Below are positions 1 to 13,500 of a DNA stretch of 64,000 nt, piece by piece; position 1 is the stretch's first letter, and each line of letters starts with the position of its first letter. The notes under the pieces are model-generated. The model was not told where the DNA came from. It was given only the letters and a program-made list of their open reading frames with translations, and ran no database searches. The stretch covers positions 10,087,426 through 10,151,425 of the forward strand of contig NC_073312.1 of NCBI RefSeq assembly GCF_027595985.1, given 5' to 3'. Made by a program: the position numbers and the translations under genes. The DNA is from Sorex araneus (Eukaryota > Chordata > Mammalia > Eulipotyphla > Soricidae).

Positions 1-138
1 CGCACGGCAGAGCCTGGCAAGCTACCCGTGGCGTATTCAATATGCCAAAAACAGTAACAAGTCTCACAGTGGAGACGTTACTGACGCCTGCTTGAGCAAA
101 TCAGTGAACAACGGGTCAACAGTGCAACAGTGCTATAT
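1..138 (+). mobile_element. Second shrew SINE family, 3-prime part (cut by the window edge)
   Basis: Contains CGGCAGAGCCTGGCAAGCTA, GCATATTG-like spacing to AACAGTAACAAGTCTCAC and AACAACGGGTCAACAGTG. The reverse complement of 48051-48181 matches along its full length, so it is a dispersed repeat distinct from the SOR SINE. Its 5-prime end is outside the window. Confidence 0.75.
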
Positions 139-607
139 CTCCATATAATACAATAAAACGTTTAGTTCTATGGAGATGGTTGTTAAGGAATTTTGAAATT
201 CATGTACAAGATGAATTGTGTGAGTAATTATAACACAAAATAATTATTTGGTGCTATAAATATATCCTTGCATGTATTTGTGAGTTCTCCATTTATTCTA
301 GTATTGAGTTTGATTCCATTCACTTGGTTATTTTAATTCAAGTGGTGGCTTTTTGAAAAAGTCATTCTGAAGCAAAGAATGCTGAATATTAACTATTATT
401 CTCATGGAAATTCCTTGTATTCTCTGCATTTTGTTTTTAGGTTTACTTTACCGTTTTAAGAAGAGGGACGTAGCTAAACTTGAAGGTTTGGGGCATAATT
501 TTGCAAATACTGCCTTTGTTACTAATAACATATTACTTCCTACAATATACAGTCTGTAGCAAGTCATTCACATATATATTTTTTTACTTTAAATATTAAT
601 ATTTTCA
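139..607 (+). other. PDZD8 intron 2, unclassified sequence
   Basis: AT-rich, no recognised repeat. An AG-preceded stretch at about 441 is not a convincing exon (see rejected items). Confidence 0.6.
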
Positions 608-806
608 GGGCTGGAGCGATAGCACAGTAGGTAGGGAGTTTGCCTTGCACGCGGCCAATCTGGGTTCAATTCCCAGCATCCCATATGGTTCCCCGAACAC
701 CGCAAAAGTAATTCCTAGATGCAGAGCCAGGAGTAACCCCTGAGCATCGCTGGGTGTAACCCAAAAGGCAAAATAAAATAAAATAAAATAAAATAAATAA
801 ATAAAT
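608..806 (+). mobile_element. SOR SINE
   Basis: Nearly full-length copy with head GGGCTGGAGCGATAGCACAG and a tail that has grown into an (AAAAT)n microsatellite. Confidence 0.95.
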
Positions 807-844
807 GTTAATATTTTCTTTAGAAGGTGTTGTATAGATATAAC

Positions 845-1120
845 TGAGGGTTAGGGTGTATTCCTGGCATGTATAGCACCCTACGTTTGATCCCTCAGCA
901 CCACGTGGGAGCATGGCTCCCAAGAATATTCCCTGGCTAAAATAGTTTATCATCTTGGGTATACAGCAGATAGGACATTGGCCTTGCACCCAGCAGACCC
1001 AGGTTTGATCCTGGCTTCCCATATGGCTCCTCAATCCTGCCAGAAGTGATTCCTAAGTGCAAAGCCAGTAGTAATCCCCGAGCGCCACTGGTTGTGGCCC
1101 AAAACCAAAAAAGCAAAAAA
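845..1120 (+). mobile_element. Two diverged SOR SINE fragments
   Basis: 845-935 and about 950-1120 both keep the GTTTGATCC box and the second keeps TGGCCCAAAACC; both are older than the copy beside them. Confidence 0.7.
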
Positions 1121-1316
1121 GTATATCTTCTTGAGATAGGTAGACAGGTTGAATCAGAGTTTTAGGTTACTGAAAAACAAGCTGTTAAGATAAAAGTGAA
1201 AAATTGTATTTTAAGGGTCAGTCTGAAAGAAGTATAGTGTTTCATGTGAAACACTCAATACCAAATTTGGGGACATTTGCTTGCACAGAAAAAGTTATTG
1301 TTAATCTTTTATTAGA

Positions 1317-1496
1317 GGGGCTGGAGCGATAGCACAGCCTGTAGGGTGTTTGCCTTGCATGCGGCTAACCAGGGTTCGCTTCCCAGCATCTTATATGGTC
1401 CCCCGAGCACTGCCAGGAGTAATTTCTGAGTGCATGAGCCAGGAGTAACCCCTGTGCATCACTGGGTGTGACCCAAAAGCAAAAAAAAAAAAAATC
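1317..1496 (+). mobile_element. SOR SINE
   Basis: Full-length with intact head and a GTGACCCAAAAGC plus poly-A tail. Confidence 0.95.
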
Positions 1497-1615
1497 TTCA
1501 AATTATTAAAGGTGTCTTGAGGTAACTTAAGAAATCCTGGTTTCTAGAAGAGGCAGTATATACTCTTCATTCACTCTTGGTAGTTATAATAGTAGAAGTT
1601 GATTTGTCCTCATTT

Positions 1616-1791
1616 CTTTTTTTTTTTTTTTTTTTTAGTTTTTTTGGGTCCCGCCCAGCAATGCTCAGGAGTGACTCCTGGCTCTGCACTCAGGAATTGC
1701 TCTTGGTAGTGCTTAGGGGATGCTGGGGATAAATCCAGGTTGGCCGTGTGCAGGGCAAAGGACTTGCTCACTGTACTATCGCTCCAGCCCC
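1616..1791 (-). mobile_element. SOR SINE
   Basis: Full-length reverse copy from poly-T to CTATCGCTCCAGCCCC. Confidence 0.95.
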
Positions 1792-1851
1792 TGTCCTCAG
1801 TTCTTGAGTTATTCGATATATGTTAAATATGTTACTTGAAAAAAAAATTTT

Positions 1852-2011
1852 CTGGGTTTTGAATCACACCTGGAGATGCTCAGGGGTTATTGCTGGCTTT
1901 GCACACAATAATTATGTCTGGTGATACTCAGGAGGACCATCTGGGGTGCCGGATCAAACCTAGGCTGACTTGTGTGCACAGCAGGTACCCTGCTGTACTA
2001 TCTCTCCAGTC
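1852..2011 (-). mobile_element. SOR SINE, diverged
   Basis: Reverse copy with AATCACACCTGGAGATGCTC and TATCTCTCCAGTC ends; many substitutions. Confidence 0.85.
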
Positions 2012-2082
2012 ACTCAAAATATGTTTTAGCCAGTGTTTGTTACTACTATTTTCTGATGATTATGTCATTGGAATTAAAAAAC

Positions 2083-2270
2083 TTTTTTTTTCTTTTTTTC
2101 TTTTTTGCTCTTTGGGTCACACCTGGCGATGCTCAAGGGTTACTCCTGGCTCGTGCACTCAGGAATTACTCCTGGCGGTGCTCAGGGACCATAAGGGATG
2201 GTGGGAATCGAACCCGCATTGGCCACATGCAAGGCAGATGCCCTTCCCACTCCGCTATCGCTCCAGCCCC
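2083..2270 (-). mobile_element. SOR SINE
   Basis: Full-length reverse copy, GGGTCACACCTGGCGATGCT to CTATCGCTCCAGCCCC. Confidence 0.95.
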
Positions 2271-3078
2271 TGGAATGAAAAACCTTTAAGTCAAGATTAA
2301 ATTTGTAAATGTAAAGTACATAGAAATTTAGAATGAAAATCAATACTTCTGAATGTTTCAAATATTCTTTTATAAACTAACACAGATATGCTGTGTGAAT
2401 TCATCTAATAGTTGATACTATTGTTTCTAATGAGAATTTCTTTCTGGGATTATTTTTTAGAGATTTATATTCTCCCAAATCTCAAGAGATAGCTCAAGAT
2501 AAAAGGAAAATGAAGGAATATTATAATTCTTCTATGAGAACTAAAACAAGTGCTAGGTCTTTACTGATTGAAGGAATACATTGGTGATGAATTAAAAGCA
2601 GGGGCAAGAAACACTAACAAAAACTATGTTCTGGGAACCAGATCTGGAGTGTGTGGGCGAAAGGTAATTCTAGGACTGGAGACTCTTAAGTTTTGAGTTA
2701 ATTTTTATTCATTATTTTTATTCTTTTAAAATTTAAGAAAATATTATGAAAAATGTTAAGTTCTAATTTTATGAGTAATTCCAGAAATTGTAGTTTCTCA
2801 TTCCTAAATCCTGAAGATTAGTATCTTTTGGCGCTTTGTATCACGTGTTAATGCATAGACTTCTGTGTAGTCAGGACTCTTAAGGTAGTTTTGCCCTTTG
2901 CACAGATGGTGGCAGCAGAGCTCTGATGAGTGAAAAATTCTTGTGTTTTGGTTTTTCCCCCCCCCTTTTTAAATAAACAATATTTTATAAGACTTAATGT
3001 TTGTGGCTTGCCTTTTTAGTAGTGTGTTTTAAATTCTTAAATTTTTAGTTTCCTTTTAAGACTGAAAGAAAATACTGG
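2271..3078 (+). other. PDZD8 intron 2, unclassified sequence
   Basis: AT-rich with a C10-run near 2957; nothing else recognised. The stretch 3258-4198 is similar and holds a short (GT)n at about 3886-3900. Confidence 0.6.
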
Positions 3079-3257
3079 GTTTTTTTCTTTTTTGGTTTTT
3101 GGCTCATACTCAGCAATGCTCAAGGGTTACTCCTGGCTCTGCAGGAAGGAATGACTCCTGGTGGGGCTTGGAAGGCCATGTGGGGAGTCAAGGATTGAAC
3201 AGAGGTTGGCTGTGTGCAGGGCAGGTGCCATACCTTCTGTACTATCACTACAGCCCC
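3079..3257 (-). mobile_element. SOR SINE
   Basis: Reverse copy with moderate divergence, ending ACTATCACTACAGCCCC. Confidence 0.9.
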
Positions 3258-4198
3258 AATTAAAAATTAAATGGAATTTTATTGTAATGTTTTTAAATGT
3301 AATGTTTTAATTTAATGTTTTATCATGAATTTAATCAGACTTATTAATACTAGTTAATATTATTTAATACTTATTAACCGTGAGTTTAATAGTTTATGAA
3401 GCCATTTTATAAACTGCACAATTTACTGAAGTGTTTTTATGTTACTCTGACGTGTTTTTATCTACTTTTGTTATCTCACTCTAGTTACCATTGTTACCAT
3501 GGAGAAATAAAGTAATAGAATAGTAGTGAAGATATTTATTAATGCTAAAGCTTACTACTGAAACACATTCTCAGACTTATGCTTTGATTTAGAAATTGGA
3601 TATATTTTGTTTCCTTCAGTAATGTAATCATTTTAAGATTAGACTGGAGATTTCCTTTCTTCAACTTAATATTAAATAATGCAATTAGACATATGGCCAT
3701 ACCTTGAATAGTTATCAAGATAATAGAAATAAAAACCATGAGCACTTGAGATTTAGTATGTGTGCTAAATACTTTGTATGAATTTTATTTTACTCTACTT
3801 CTAAGGAATACTGTATTTCAAATTTTTTAGTTGGAGGTGGGTTTAGAGATGTTGAAAATTTACTTAGTCACATTAGGGGTGTGGGTGTGTGTGTGTGTGT
3901 AAGAGAGAGATAAGCAACTATAGTGTACTGTTTTGTATGTGTTTAATTTTTAGAAATGTGGTATTGTGCTATATGCATTAATATGCAACTATTTTATATA
4001 AACTAAATAATACAGTTTGTGAATTTATACATTTTAATGTATGTACAAATATCTGATCACTTTGCTTTCCTCAAGTATGCATCCTACTTTTTATGATTAT
4101 TTGATTTGGTTGTTGAGAAAGAGCTTATCCTGGGATTTCCCTTAATTGTAGCTTTTACTTCACTTTCCCACTAGAGGGTGTACCAAGTGTTTGATTTA

Positions 4199-4356
4199 AT
4201 TTTGTTGTTGTTTTTCATTTGTGGGCCATGCCTAGCTATTCACTCAGGAATTACTTCTGACAATGTTCAGGTGACCCTATTGAATGCCAGGGTTTCAACC
4301 CAAGTCAGCTGCATGCAAGGCGGGTGCCTTATCCACTGTACTATTTCTCCAGCCCC
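4199..4356 (-). mobile_element. SOR SINE, internally deleted
   Basis: Reverse copy lacking about 25 bases of the central part; it ends 126 bases before PDZD8 exon 3. Confidence 0.9.
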
Positions 4357-4481
4357 TAATTTTTGTTACCCAAATTCTAATAGTATTGGAGTAAATAATT
4401 GCTCTTTGATATAATCAGAATGGAAACTTTTATTCATATTCCTGATGTAATAGTTTTCTTGTTTTATTTTTATAATTGCAG

Positions 4482-4584
4482 GTTATTCATTTTTGGATCC
4501 TATGACAGAGAGGCAAATATTCATTGCACACTTGAATTGAGCAGTGGTGTTTGGGAAGAAAAACAAAGGAGTTCTATTAAAACG
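4482..4584 (+). CDS. PDZD8: PDZD8 exon 3
   Basis: The exon is preceded by a T-rich tract ending TAATTGCAG and followed by donor GTAAAAAGG. It completes a split codon with its first G and then reads 34 codons containing GSYDREANIHC and WEEKQRSSIKT, a segment highly conserved in PDZD8 just before the PDZ domain. The beta-strand-like pattern fits the C2-like fold proposed next to the SMP domain. It ends in phase 0, matching exon 4. Confidence 0.95.
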
Positions 4585-7500
4585 GTAAAAAGGATTTGCA
4601 TAGTTTAAGGTTTTTATTCTATCAGTATACTTTTATTACCTTTTATGTGTACTCTTAAATGTCTTATTGAAGCACAACAGCACGAGTGAGTGAATCACAT
4701 AAAACTATAGTATTAAGATTGACTGCATAAGAAGGATTAATTTTTTTTTTTTTTTTTTGCTTTTTTGGGTCACACCTGGCGATGCACAGGGGTTACTCCT
4801 GGCTCTGCACTCAGGAATTACCCCTGGCCGTGCTCAGGGGACCATATGGGATGCTGGGATTTGAACCCGGGTCGGCCGCGTGCAAGGCAAACGCCCTACC
4901 CGCTGTGCTATCTCTCCAGCCCCCAAGAAGGATTAATTTTATAGTTATGAAATTGTAAGGAAATCATTCTAAATCTTAGAAAGCATATAAATTCAGCATT
5001 TGGGGGGATAAATTCAGTGGAGCAGGGCACACCCAGCAGTGCTTAAGGCTTCCTCCTGTTCATTGGTCACTCCTGGCAGGGTCAAGGATCCAATCCGGCT
5101 TAACTGTATGCAAGGCAGGCACCCTATTTCTTGAAGATCTTTTAAAGAGCTTGTTATGTTAGGTACTGTTTTAGATGCTTGTGGAACATTTTAGGGGATT
5201 AGCACACAGTGGATTTTGTATGATGGTTAGTAGGGTGAGGTGGAACTTAAGATGGAGGAAGAATATAGCAATAAGTGAATAAGTAGGATAGAGAAAATAG
5301 TGTTGTGATAAATGATTTAGGAGTTATAGCAAACAAGATCCTTTATAGGGAAGGCCTTTAAGAGATGACGCTTGAGTAGGCTTGTCAGAGGGAATACAGA
5401 ATGCTTAATAGACCTAAATCTCAGATAAACAGTGAATTATTTTTCCAGTATAATTATGTTCCTTAGTTTTTGTGTTTTGCTAATTTAACAACACTGGAGA
5501 TGGAGCCTGAATACATGAAGAGGAGAAGTGAGCAGCTGCAGGGTTGAGGTATAGTAATGGGAGGCATTTCAAGCAAATGAGCCGCAGATGTGAGGAGCGA
5601 GTTTAGTTTGAGGAATATGTCTGAGGGACAGATAGAAGGCTAGTGCAGCTAGAAAATGAGTGAAATTAAATTAAGCTTAATCTAGTGAGTCATGTTAATA
5701 TTTTTGAATTTCCATTTGACCACCATTATTTGTGGTGGAAGAGGTTTGTTTCTGTCTTTGTTTTGGGGGCACTACAACACTGTGCCTGGGGAACCGTATA
5801 GTGCTAGGAGTTGAACCCAGGACTCCAGCATGCAAAATACGGGCTCCAGCTCTGTCAGTTAGTTCCCCAGCCTTTACAGTTGGGAGTTTTAAGATCACAA
5901 ATGATAATCTTGAGTTTTATGAAAGACTTCAAGTTTATCTTTTGATTTGTCTCAGAAGACACTGTCACCTGAACTTGCAAGATGAAAAGAAATGTAGTTT
6001 TCTTTTAAAATAATTTCAGTGCTGAATTTAATAAAAGCAGTGCTTTACTTTGATCAGCTTTCCTTTTTTGGTGCCAAGAACTGGACTTAGGAACTCTTTC
6101 ATTCAGAGCATATGCTCTACCATTAAACTGTCGGTCACATGTTGGGCTTGGGTTCTTTAGACTTTTAAATGAATGAAAATTTTCATCGGTTATTATTTTT
6201 ATTACTTTATTTCCAAAGTTGTGTTGATATTTTCTGAATATTCTGTCTGCATAACATTTTTAATTGTAATTATAGTATGAATCTAATAGCTCATTAAAGA
6301 TTAGAGTGTTTATCTAAACGTCTTCAGAATTTTCAGAATTTCTTTAGTGTTTTTAAAAATGAAATCTAGCACATTATTAGTTTTGTTTAGCAATAAATTA
6401 TAGTTGTGTTTAAAGCTGCATTTAATAACATATTTACTTGTTTCTATAACATTTAACTCCTGGTGGCAGTATAGCCAATCCTATGATTATTTATGTAGCC
6501 AATATTTAGAAAAACTATCTTTCTATTACATATTATAATTATACTCATGAATAGGTACTTTTGAAATGTACTGCACAGTTGTTTTATAGAATAATGTGCT
6601 TTAGTAGTTCTGAAATGTAATATTCATTACATTTTTTAAAAATAGCTGCCATTCTTAGATATTTAAGTAGGAGCATAAGCATTTCATCAAACTCTTGAAC
6701 ATGGTTATATGGTATTTTTATGTATGTTGCTTTAATGTTTAAATTGATTGTAATTTATGTAATAATTATTGTGAACATCCTTATATAAATATAGCATTGT
6801 GAAATTATTTTGGGGTAAGTAGAGTAAGTAGGTCACTGTGGATAGGAAGGATGAGATGATCCTAAGTTTAAATTTTGTTTTGTTTTTTGCCACATCTGGC
6901 AGTGCTCAGGGTTTACTCCTGGCTCTTTGATCAGGGATCACTCCTGGCAGTGCTCAGGAGATCATATGTGTTTCCAGGGATGGAACCTAGTTCAGTTACA
7001 TGCAAGGTACTTACCCACTGTTCTATTTCTCCAACCCCACAATTTAAGTTTTTGGAAATAGTAGCAAATTGGTGAAGATTCTATGCATCTGAGTGACAAG
7101 GTCAAAATGATTATTTCAAAACATCACTTTTCTGGGAGGTTGTCATGTCCCAAGTTACTTTTAATTTACGCCTCAAATGATTTGAAGCAGCTTTCCCAAG
7201 AAATAATCAGTTTCATGATTTGTTATGAAAAAAGCATTATTGTTTTGCCCAGGCCATAACTTGCCTTTGCTATTGACATTTTCAGTTTCCTTTATTATAT
7301 TTGCAAAGATAATGAGATTAGACAGACTTAATATTTTATAACAAAGGTTACCAAGACTTTAATCTTGAGTTATTATTTCAGATTTTAGCATGTCATAAAT
7401 GGTTTTGCAGAAAGAATTCTAAGTTACTAATTATATCCAATGTTGAAAATGTCATCAGTAGTAAGTTTCTCCAGGTATTAAATTACAAATGTCTGAATTT

Positions 7501-10500
7501 AATAACTTGAAGGAGAAACATTAGAGTGTTCTTCAAGACTACATAGAAAACTACAGAATAGCATTTGATAATTTGGAATATGTTGCAACTTTGGTTAGAA
7601 AAATATGTATCATTAAAGATAAGTATGCTTGGGGGTGGAGTGATAGCACAGCAGGTAGGGCGTTTGCCTTGCATGCGGCCGACCCACGTTCAATTCCCAG
7701 CATCCCATATGGTCCCCTGAGCACCGCCAGGAGTAATTCCTGAGTGCAAAGCCAGGAGTAACCCCTGTATATCTCGGGGTGTGACCCAAAAAGCAAAAAA
7801 AAAAAAAGTATGCTTAAATAATAAGCTTAGAAGTGGTATAAATACAATTATTAGGTTTTTAGATGTTTAAATGTATTAAGTTAGCTGCTGATTTCCATAA
7901 TTGCAGAATGAAACTTTATTTCTTTGGCAGAGGGTGGTGACCTCCCCAGTAGTTCTGGGGAGCCTTTGGTGCCACTTCTAGGAATAGCTCAGAGAACTAG
8001 AGTAAGCTAGAACTAGAGTAAGATAGCTCAGAGAACTAGCTTTACATATGAGATGCTAAGAGTCTAGGTTCTATTCCTGGCATCACATGGTCCCCTGATT
8101 AGCAAAACTTAGTTTCCTTACTTGAGATAATTGATGCTAAAAGTACCTTCACCTATACCTGAAGAGACAAGGGCAGTTTACATTTATTTTAACTACATTT
8201 GCAGGTTTCACTTTCCTTTTCATTGAAGAGGAAATGTAGGAAGTTTTCAGATTTTGAAACTGTTTCACACCATCATTTTTCATTATTAAGCCATTAAAAC
8301 ATCTATGTATATACATCTACGTATATACAGCTTAAAAGGATGCACACATAATGATTATCATGTGCATGACAGACAGATCACAGAAGTGTAACCGATTTCA
8401 TGATTTGCTTTTGCTTTTAATTTTGGAATTGGGACCTCCCACGTGATGCTCAGGAGGCCGAAGGGTAAAGTCCCAAAGACGAAGTGCCTCTCAAGCTCTT
8501 ATTTGGAATTATCTGGGCCACACCCAGCAGGGCTTCACAAGGACCATGTGCTGAGAATTGAACTTGGTTGGCCCCATGCACCTCCTGTGCTCTAACTCCT
8601 GTACAATCTCTCTGGTTCCCAAGGTAGGATGCTTGCCTTGTCTGCTACCAGCCTGGGTTCGATACCCAGCACCAAGCACCACCAAGAATAATCCCTGAGT
8701 GCAGAGCCAGGAGTAAACTCAGAGCATTGAATGTACCTCTCTCCCAAACACAAGGAAAAATATATTATTAGTAAACGTTCTTTTCTCCTGTCTCCCTTGC
8801 CTATTTCAGTTATCCTGCCTGTGTCATATATGTCTTTTCTTCTGCCATGTTATTTTTCCATACTGTCATTTGGTCCTACAGACATTATTCTTCAGGAAAC
8901 TTGGAACAGTAAAGACATTTTAAGGAAAGTAAAGGAATCATGAAAATGGACTGTGGAATCTGAATCTGGGATTTCTGGGTAGATGAGATGGCAGTGGGAG
9001 CAATTGCACCTAACTGTTCAGTCTTCCTCTGTCTCTCCTGCATTTGAGTAAAAGGATGAAGACTTGGGATTTCAGAGGCAGGCTTTTAGTGTACGTTTTC
9101 TCCTGCTCACTGACCTCTTCCTTTGTTACCAGTTGATCTTGCAATTGTTCTTCGCAGGAGATAAAATCTTTTTCACAATAGGAGATGGAAGGTTAACAAT
9201 TAAATAACTGTTAAACCAGTACATTGGCATAAATATGTCTCTACCAGAAAGGAAGGAAGAGCATGAATTTCTTCCAGTTTTGAAATGAAGAATGAATTGG
9301 GATGGTACTTCTGTGTCCCTGAAAGTACAGTAGCTGGGTAGAAGAGAGCTACTGAAACAGTCATGTGTTACATATTAATGCATATCTTAATATAGCCCAA
9401 TCTGCAGATGTAACTGTTGTTAAAGGCATTGAAGTTGTGATATTTCAGATCTGCCTGAAAAATAAGTCAGTGAAGAGTATTCAGTTGAACAGTTGAGAAA
9501 AATTCATAAATTGTAATTTAGAACTCTTAATGAAAATGATTGTATTTAATTCAGAGAGTTGTATGGTGTTAACCAGCAGCTTTGCACTTGGCAACTGCTA
9601 TAAGAAAGGCTATAGGGGTCCAGGAAGCTAGTACAGAAGAGGATGCTTGCCTTGGGTGCTGCCAACCTGGTTTGATCCCTGGCATCTTATACTGAGTCTG
9701 CCAAGAGTGATCCCTAACTTAAAGAGCCAGGAGAAAGCCCTGGTCACTGCCACTTTGTGGCCCTCTAACAAAAAAATTGGGGCTGGAGTGATAGTACATT
9801 GGTTAGGGTGTTTGCCTTGCATGTGACTGATCTAGATTTGATTCCTGACATTCCATGTGGTTCCCCAAGCACTGCCAGGAGTAATTCCTTAGTGTAAAGA
9901 GAGAAGGAATAATCCTTGAGCACCTCTCAGTGTGGCCCCAAAACAAAAATTTTTTTAAAAGGAGGGTGTAGCAATATGTAGAGTCAGATGTACCTAAAAT
10001 TAGTAGGAAGTCAGGATTTATCTCCTAGATTCTGGACTTTATCTTCTTATTTGAATTAATGCTTTTCCTTCTCTTTATTGCTTCCTTTTCAAAGCCTCTT
10101 GAAAGCATATGATTGAAAAATAATTATGCCAGGTTTCCTTTAATTTTCTTTTTTAACATCCACTTACAATTAAAGTAACATTTGAGGAAATGATGCCTCT
10201 TTCTAAGAACTAGTCAGGACAAGAAAAGAGACATGCAAGCCAAATATGTATCAAGTATATTTCAAGGTGAAAACATTTTTTCCATTCACAAAAAGACGAA
10301 GTCTTCTGCTTATAAAATCTATCCTTATTTTACATTAGACCCTATCACTTCTAACCAAAACTGGTTTTGTGATGGCACAATAATAATGACAAGTTTGGAA
10401 ATGATGATAGTAGATTCGTTTAAGAACAGAATCAGAGAACAGCTATGAAAAAATGGGATTGGAATGTAAAGGGGCCTTAGAAGAACATCATTCAGTCAGC

Positions 10501-13500
10501 TGCCTAAATTGAACCTGATACTGAAGATAAGATCTGCCTTATTATAGAGCCAAGTGAGTCCCCTAGAATACAGGATAGGCACAGAATTAGGAGACTCTTA
10601 GTAGAGGGAAGGTAATCTCTCGGGAGAAAACACAGTGTATAGGGAAATTAAAAGATGCTAAATAAGCGTATAGAAGAAACACAAATAGTAAATGTATTTT
10701 AACTTCCAGGAATCTGTTATTATTTTGGCTCAAGCCAAGCAGTGCTCAGGGGCTTCTCCTGGCTTTGTTCTTTAGATTGCTCCTGGCAGTGGTGCCATGG
10801 ATCAAACTTGGCCCTGCTGTTTGCAAAGTATTTGCTCAGCCCATTGAGTTTTCTCTCTGGCCTTTAGAAAAATTTAGAAAATCTATAGCAAAAGTTCCCA
10901 AATTCCTAGGAGAATATTTTATCACAAGTCTGCCTTAAGGATATGATTTTGAAGCAGGGACAAGATCTTGTAGTCTCAAGATCAAGTCAAGTGTAGTGTC
11001 AGGGTCAGGTTCAAGTATAGTATTATAAATGATTGAGTGCAGAACCTTGATTCATTTTTACAAATGGTCTGAATCAGTACAAAAAGTAGAATTCTAATGT
11101 GCACTACTTAGGTAATTTAAAATTTTCTTGGACCATATTTTAAAAATAAACAATTGGAGGGATTGGGGAAATGATCCAGAGATTAGGGGTGCGTGCATCG
11201 TATTCAGAGGCACCAGAGTTTGATTCCTGATACCACATGGCTCCTCTGAGCAGTGCCTGGTGTAATCCTGGTAACCCTCAGCACCACCACCCTCAAGCCA
11301 CCATATCAGTAGACCTTGAGGATTGGATTATTAGGTTTATTTGGCTGAGAATGTCAGAAGTGGCCCCCCAGTTCCTAAGCACTGCTTAGAATTCCCCCAA
11401 ATAAACAAGTGAAATTAATATTAGTAATCCTGTATTTGAACCATGTACCCCAGTTATTTCCATTTCTCCATGTTACCAGCATAAAAATGAAAGAGGTATT
11501 TTATTTTTTATGCCAAGTCTGAAATATGGTTATACTTTATAATTATAGCACCCTGCAGTTTATCCTAGTCACATTTAATGTGTTTAGTAGCTACACATGG
11601 CTAGTGCCTACTGTACTGAACAGCGTGGGCCAAGAGGAAATGTACAGTAGAATACTCTTAATTGCACATAGCTGCAAACTTTCCTAAGACGTGCCAAGAG
11701 AAGCAAAATATTAAAGGGAACTCTTAGGTGCAAAAGAGATAGGCTCAGGAGAGATAAGTACTATGTTTCTCTTGTCTGTGGCTGACCCTGGTTCAGTCCT
11801 TGGCACTCCGCTACTGGTTTCCCAAGTATTTCCAGGTAATTTAAAGTGAAAAATTTTAAATTGGCAGCCCTGGAGGGCCCCAAGCACTGCTGAGGTGGCT
11901 CAGGTAGTGCTCAGCACCATAAAATCTGAGCGGCACCACATCACTGAGTCCTTATTCAACCTCTGGACAAGGCCTACATTACCAAAAGGGGGCCCTGGGC
12001 CTAAGAGCACTACTTGGGAGGACCCTGCAAGATAATTCCAAGACTATTTCTAAAAACAGATGAGGTCTGGGATTCTTTTTTTTTTCTTTCTGGGTCACAT
12101 CCAGTGGTACATAGAGGTTACCTCTGGCTCTGCACTCAGGAATTACCCCTGACAGTGCTCAGGAGACCATATGGAATGCTGGGAATCGAACATGGGTCGG
12201 TCGTGTGCAAGGCCCTATCCTCTGTGCTATCGCTCCAGCCCCAGAAGTCTAGGATTCTTAAAGAAATAGATGATGTGTCACTGTGCCTTCAAAATAAATA
12301 CAGACCAGGAAGAGTCACAAAGGCTAGAGCATTTGTTTTGCGTGTAGGACCCTCAGGTTCGATGCTTAGCACTATAGGGAGTAATTCCTGAGCATTGTAC
12401 CAGGAGTAGCCCTCGGCACTGCCAAGTATGGCCCCAAAAGAAAACAAGAGTTGGAGTCAAGAATGGACATGCTTATTTAAAAGTCAAAATTCTCAGAGAA
12501 TTGATTATCTGCATTTGTTTTCTGTAATATAAAAAAAATTATGCCAGCTGGATCAGATGAGGAGACAGAACTAAAATTAACGTGGAAGTGCATAATAATA
12601 TAAAGATAAATGGATGGGAAGAAATTAATGTTCTTCAGCTGAGAAAGACAGGTGAATGATTAATGGAAGCATATGATTAGAAAAAGTAAGCAGTAGGATT
12701 ATCAACAAATTTACTGAGCAAGGAACCAAATTTATGGCAGCTATGAAAATAAATTTTATGTCCTTAGTAATAATCAGATGATAAATGCTAGGACACTTTC
12801 AAAAGGTCTTTAATAATCCTATATACTTGCTGGTAGAATCCAGAATATGCCATATTCTTTTTATGTTCTACATTTTGTACCTAGTAGAATTTTCTAGTAT
12901 ATTGCAGTTGTTAAGTGGAATGTTCTATAAAGAAGAAGAGAGGATGAAGTGGTCTTGAAATAAAAATCTAATCTTATCAGTTGTTTCCTTAAGTTTCTGA
13001 CGTTTCTTCTTGCTCCTAGAATAAGGACCAACTCTTTAATGGAGTCTACCAAATATACCTGATCTCTAGTTCTCTAGCTCTCCCATCCTACTGGAGCCAT
13101 GCTGACCATCTTCCACTCCTTCATATTTGCCATCATCTTTCCACTACACAGCCTTTGTATGAGTGTACCCTTCCCCCAGGACATTTTTTTACATGCATCT
13201 CACATTCCTATACCTACTCTGTCTTCAGATTTCTGCTTCTGCCAGATTTTAATTTGTTTGCCCTCAGATATTTCTTTTTTTAAGTTAAGATTGGTTTACA
13301 GGAATGTAAATGTTCTCAGATACATTTCCCAGCCTTTCCCCTATGCTGTGTCATGAGGGCTGCCCTCTGCTAACTGTATTTCCAAAGCTTACTTTGACTT
13401 AAATTTAACTGGTGTGAAGATCTGGAAGAAAAGGTGTGTATTGGGGAGCTCGAGGGTATTCCCTTTTCTCTACTTGGATGGCATGGCTGGCAGCTGCTGT

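Larger units (their letters stand above)
5873..9612 (+). other. PDZD8 intron 3, mostly unclassified with scattered SINEs
   Basis: Outside the listed SINEs the sequence is AT-rich and without coding or repeat features I can name. At 7984-8040 AATAGCTCAGAGAACTAG-like units are repeated, a small complex duplication. Confidence 0.6.

Noticed and set aside
441..520. Possible PDZD8 exon 2 after TTTTTAG
   Set aside because: The following codons do not match the conserved PDZD8 sequence expected before LFIFGSYDRE and soon reach stops; exon 2 is more likely before the window.
13099..13356. Open frame of 85 codons after the duplication copy A
   Set aside because: Lies in L2-like repeat sequence; no splice context or known protein.
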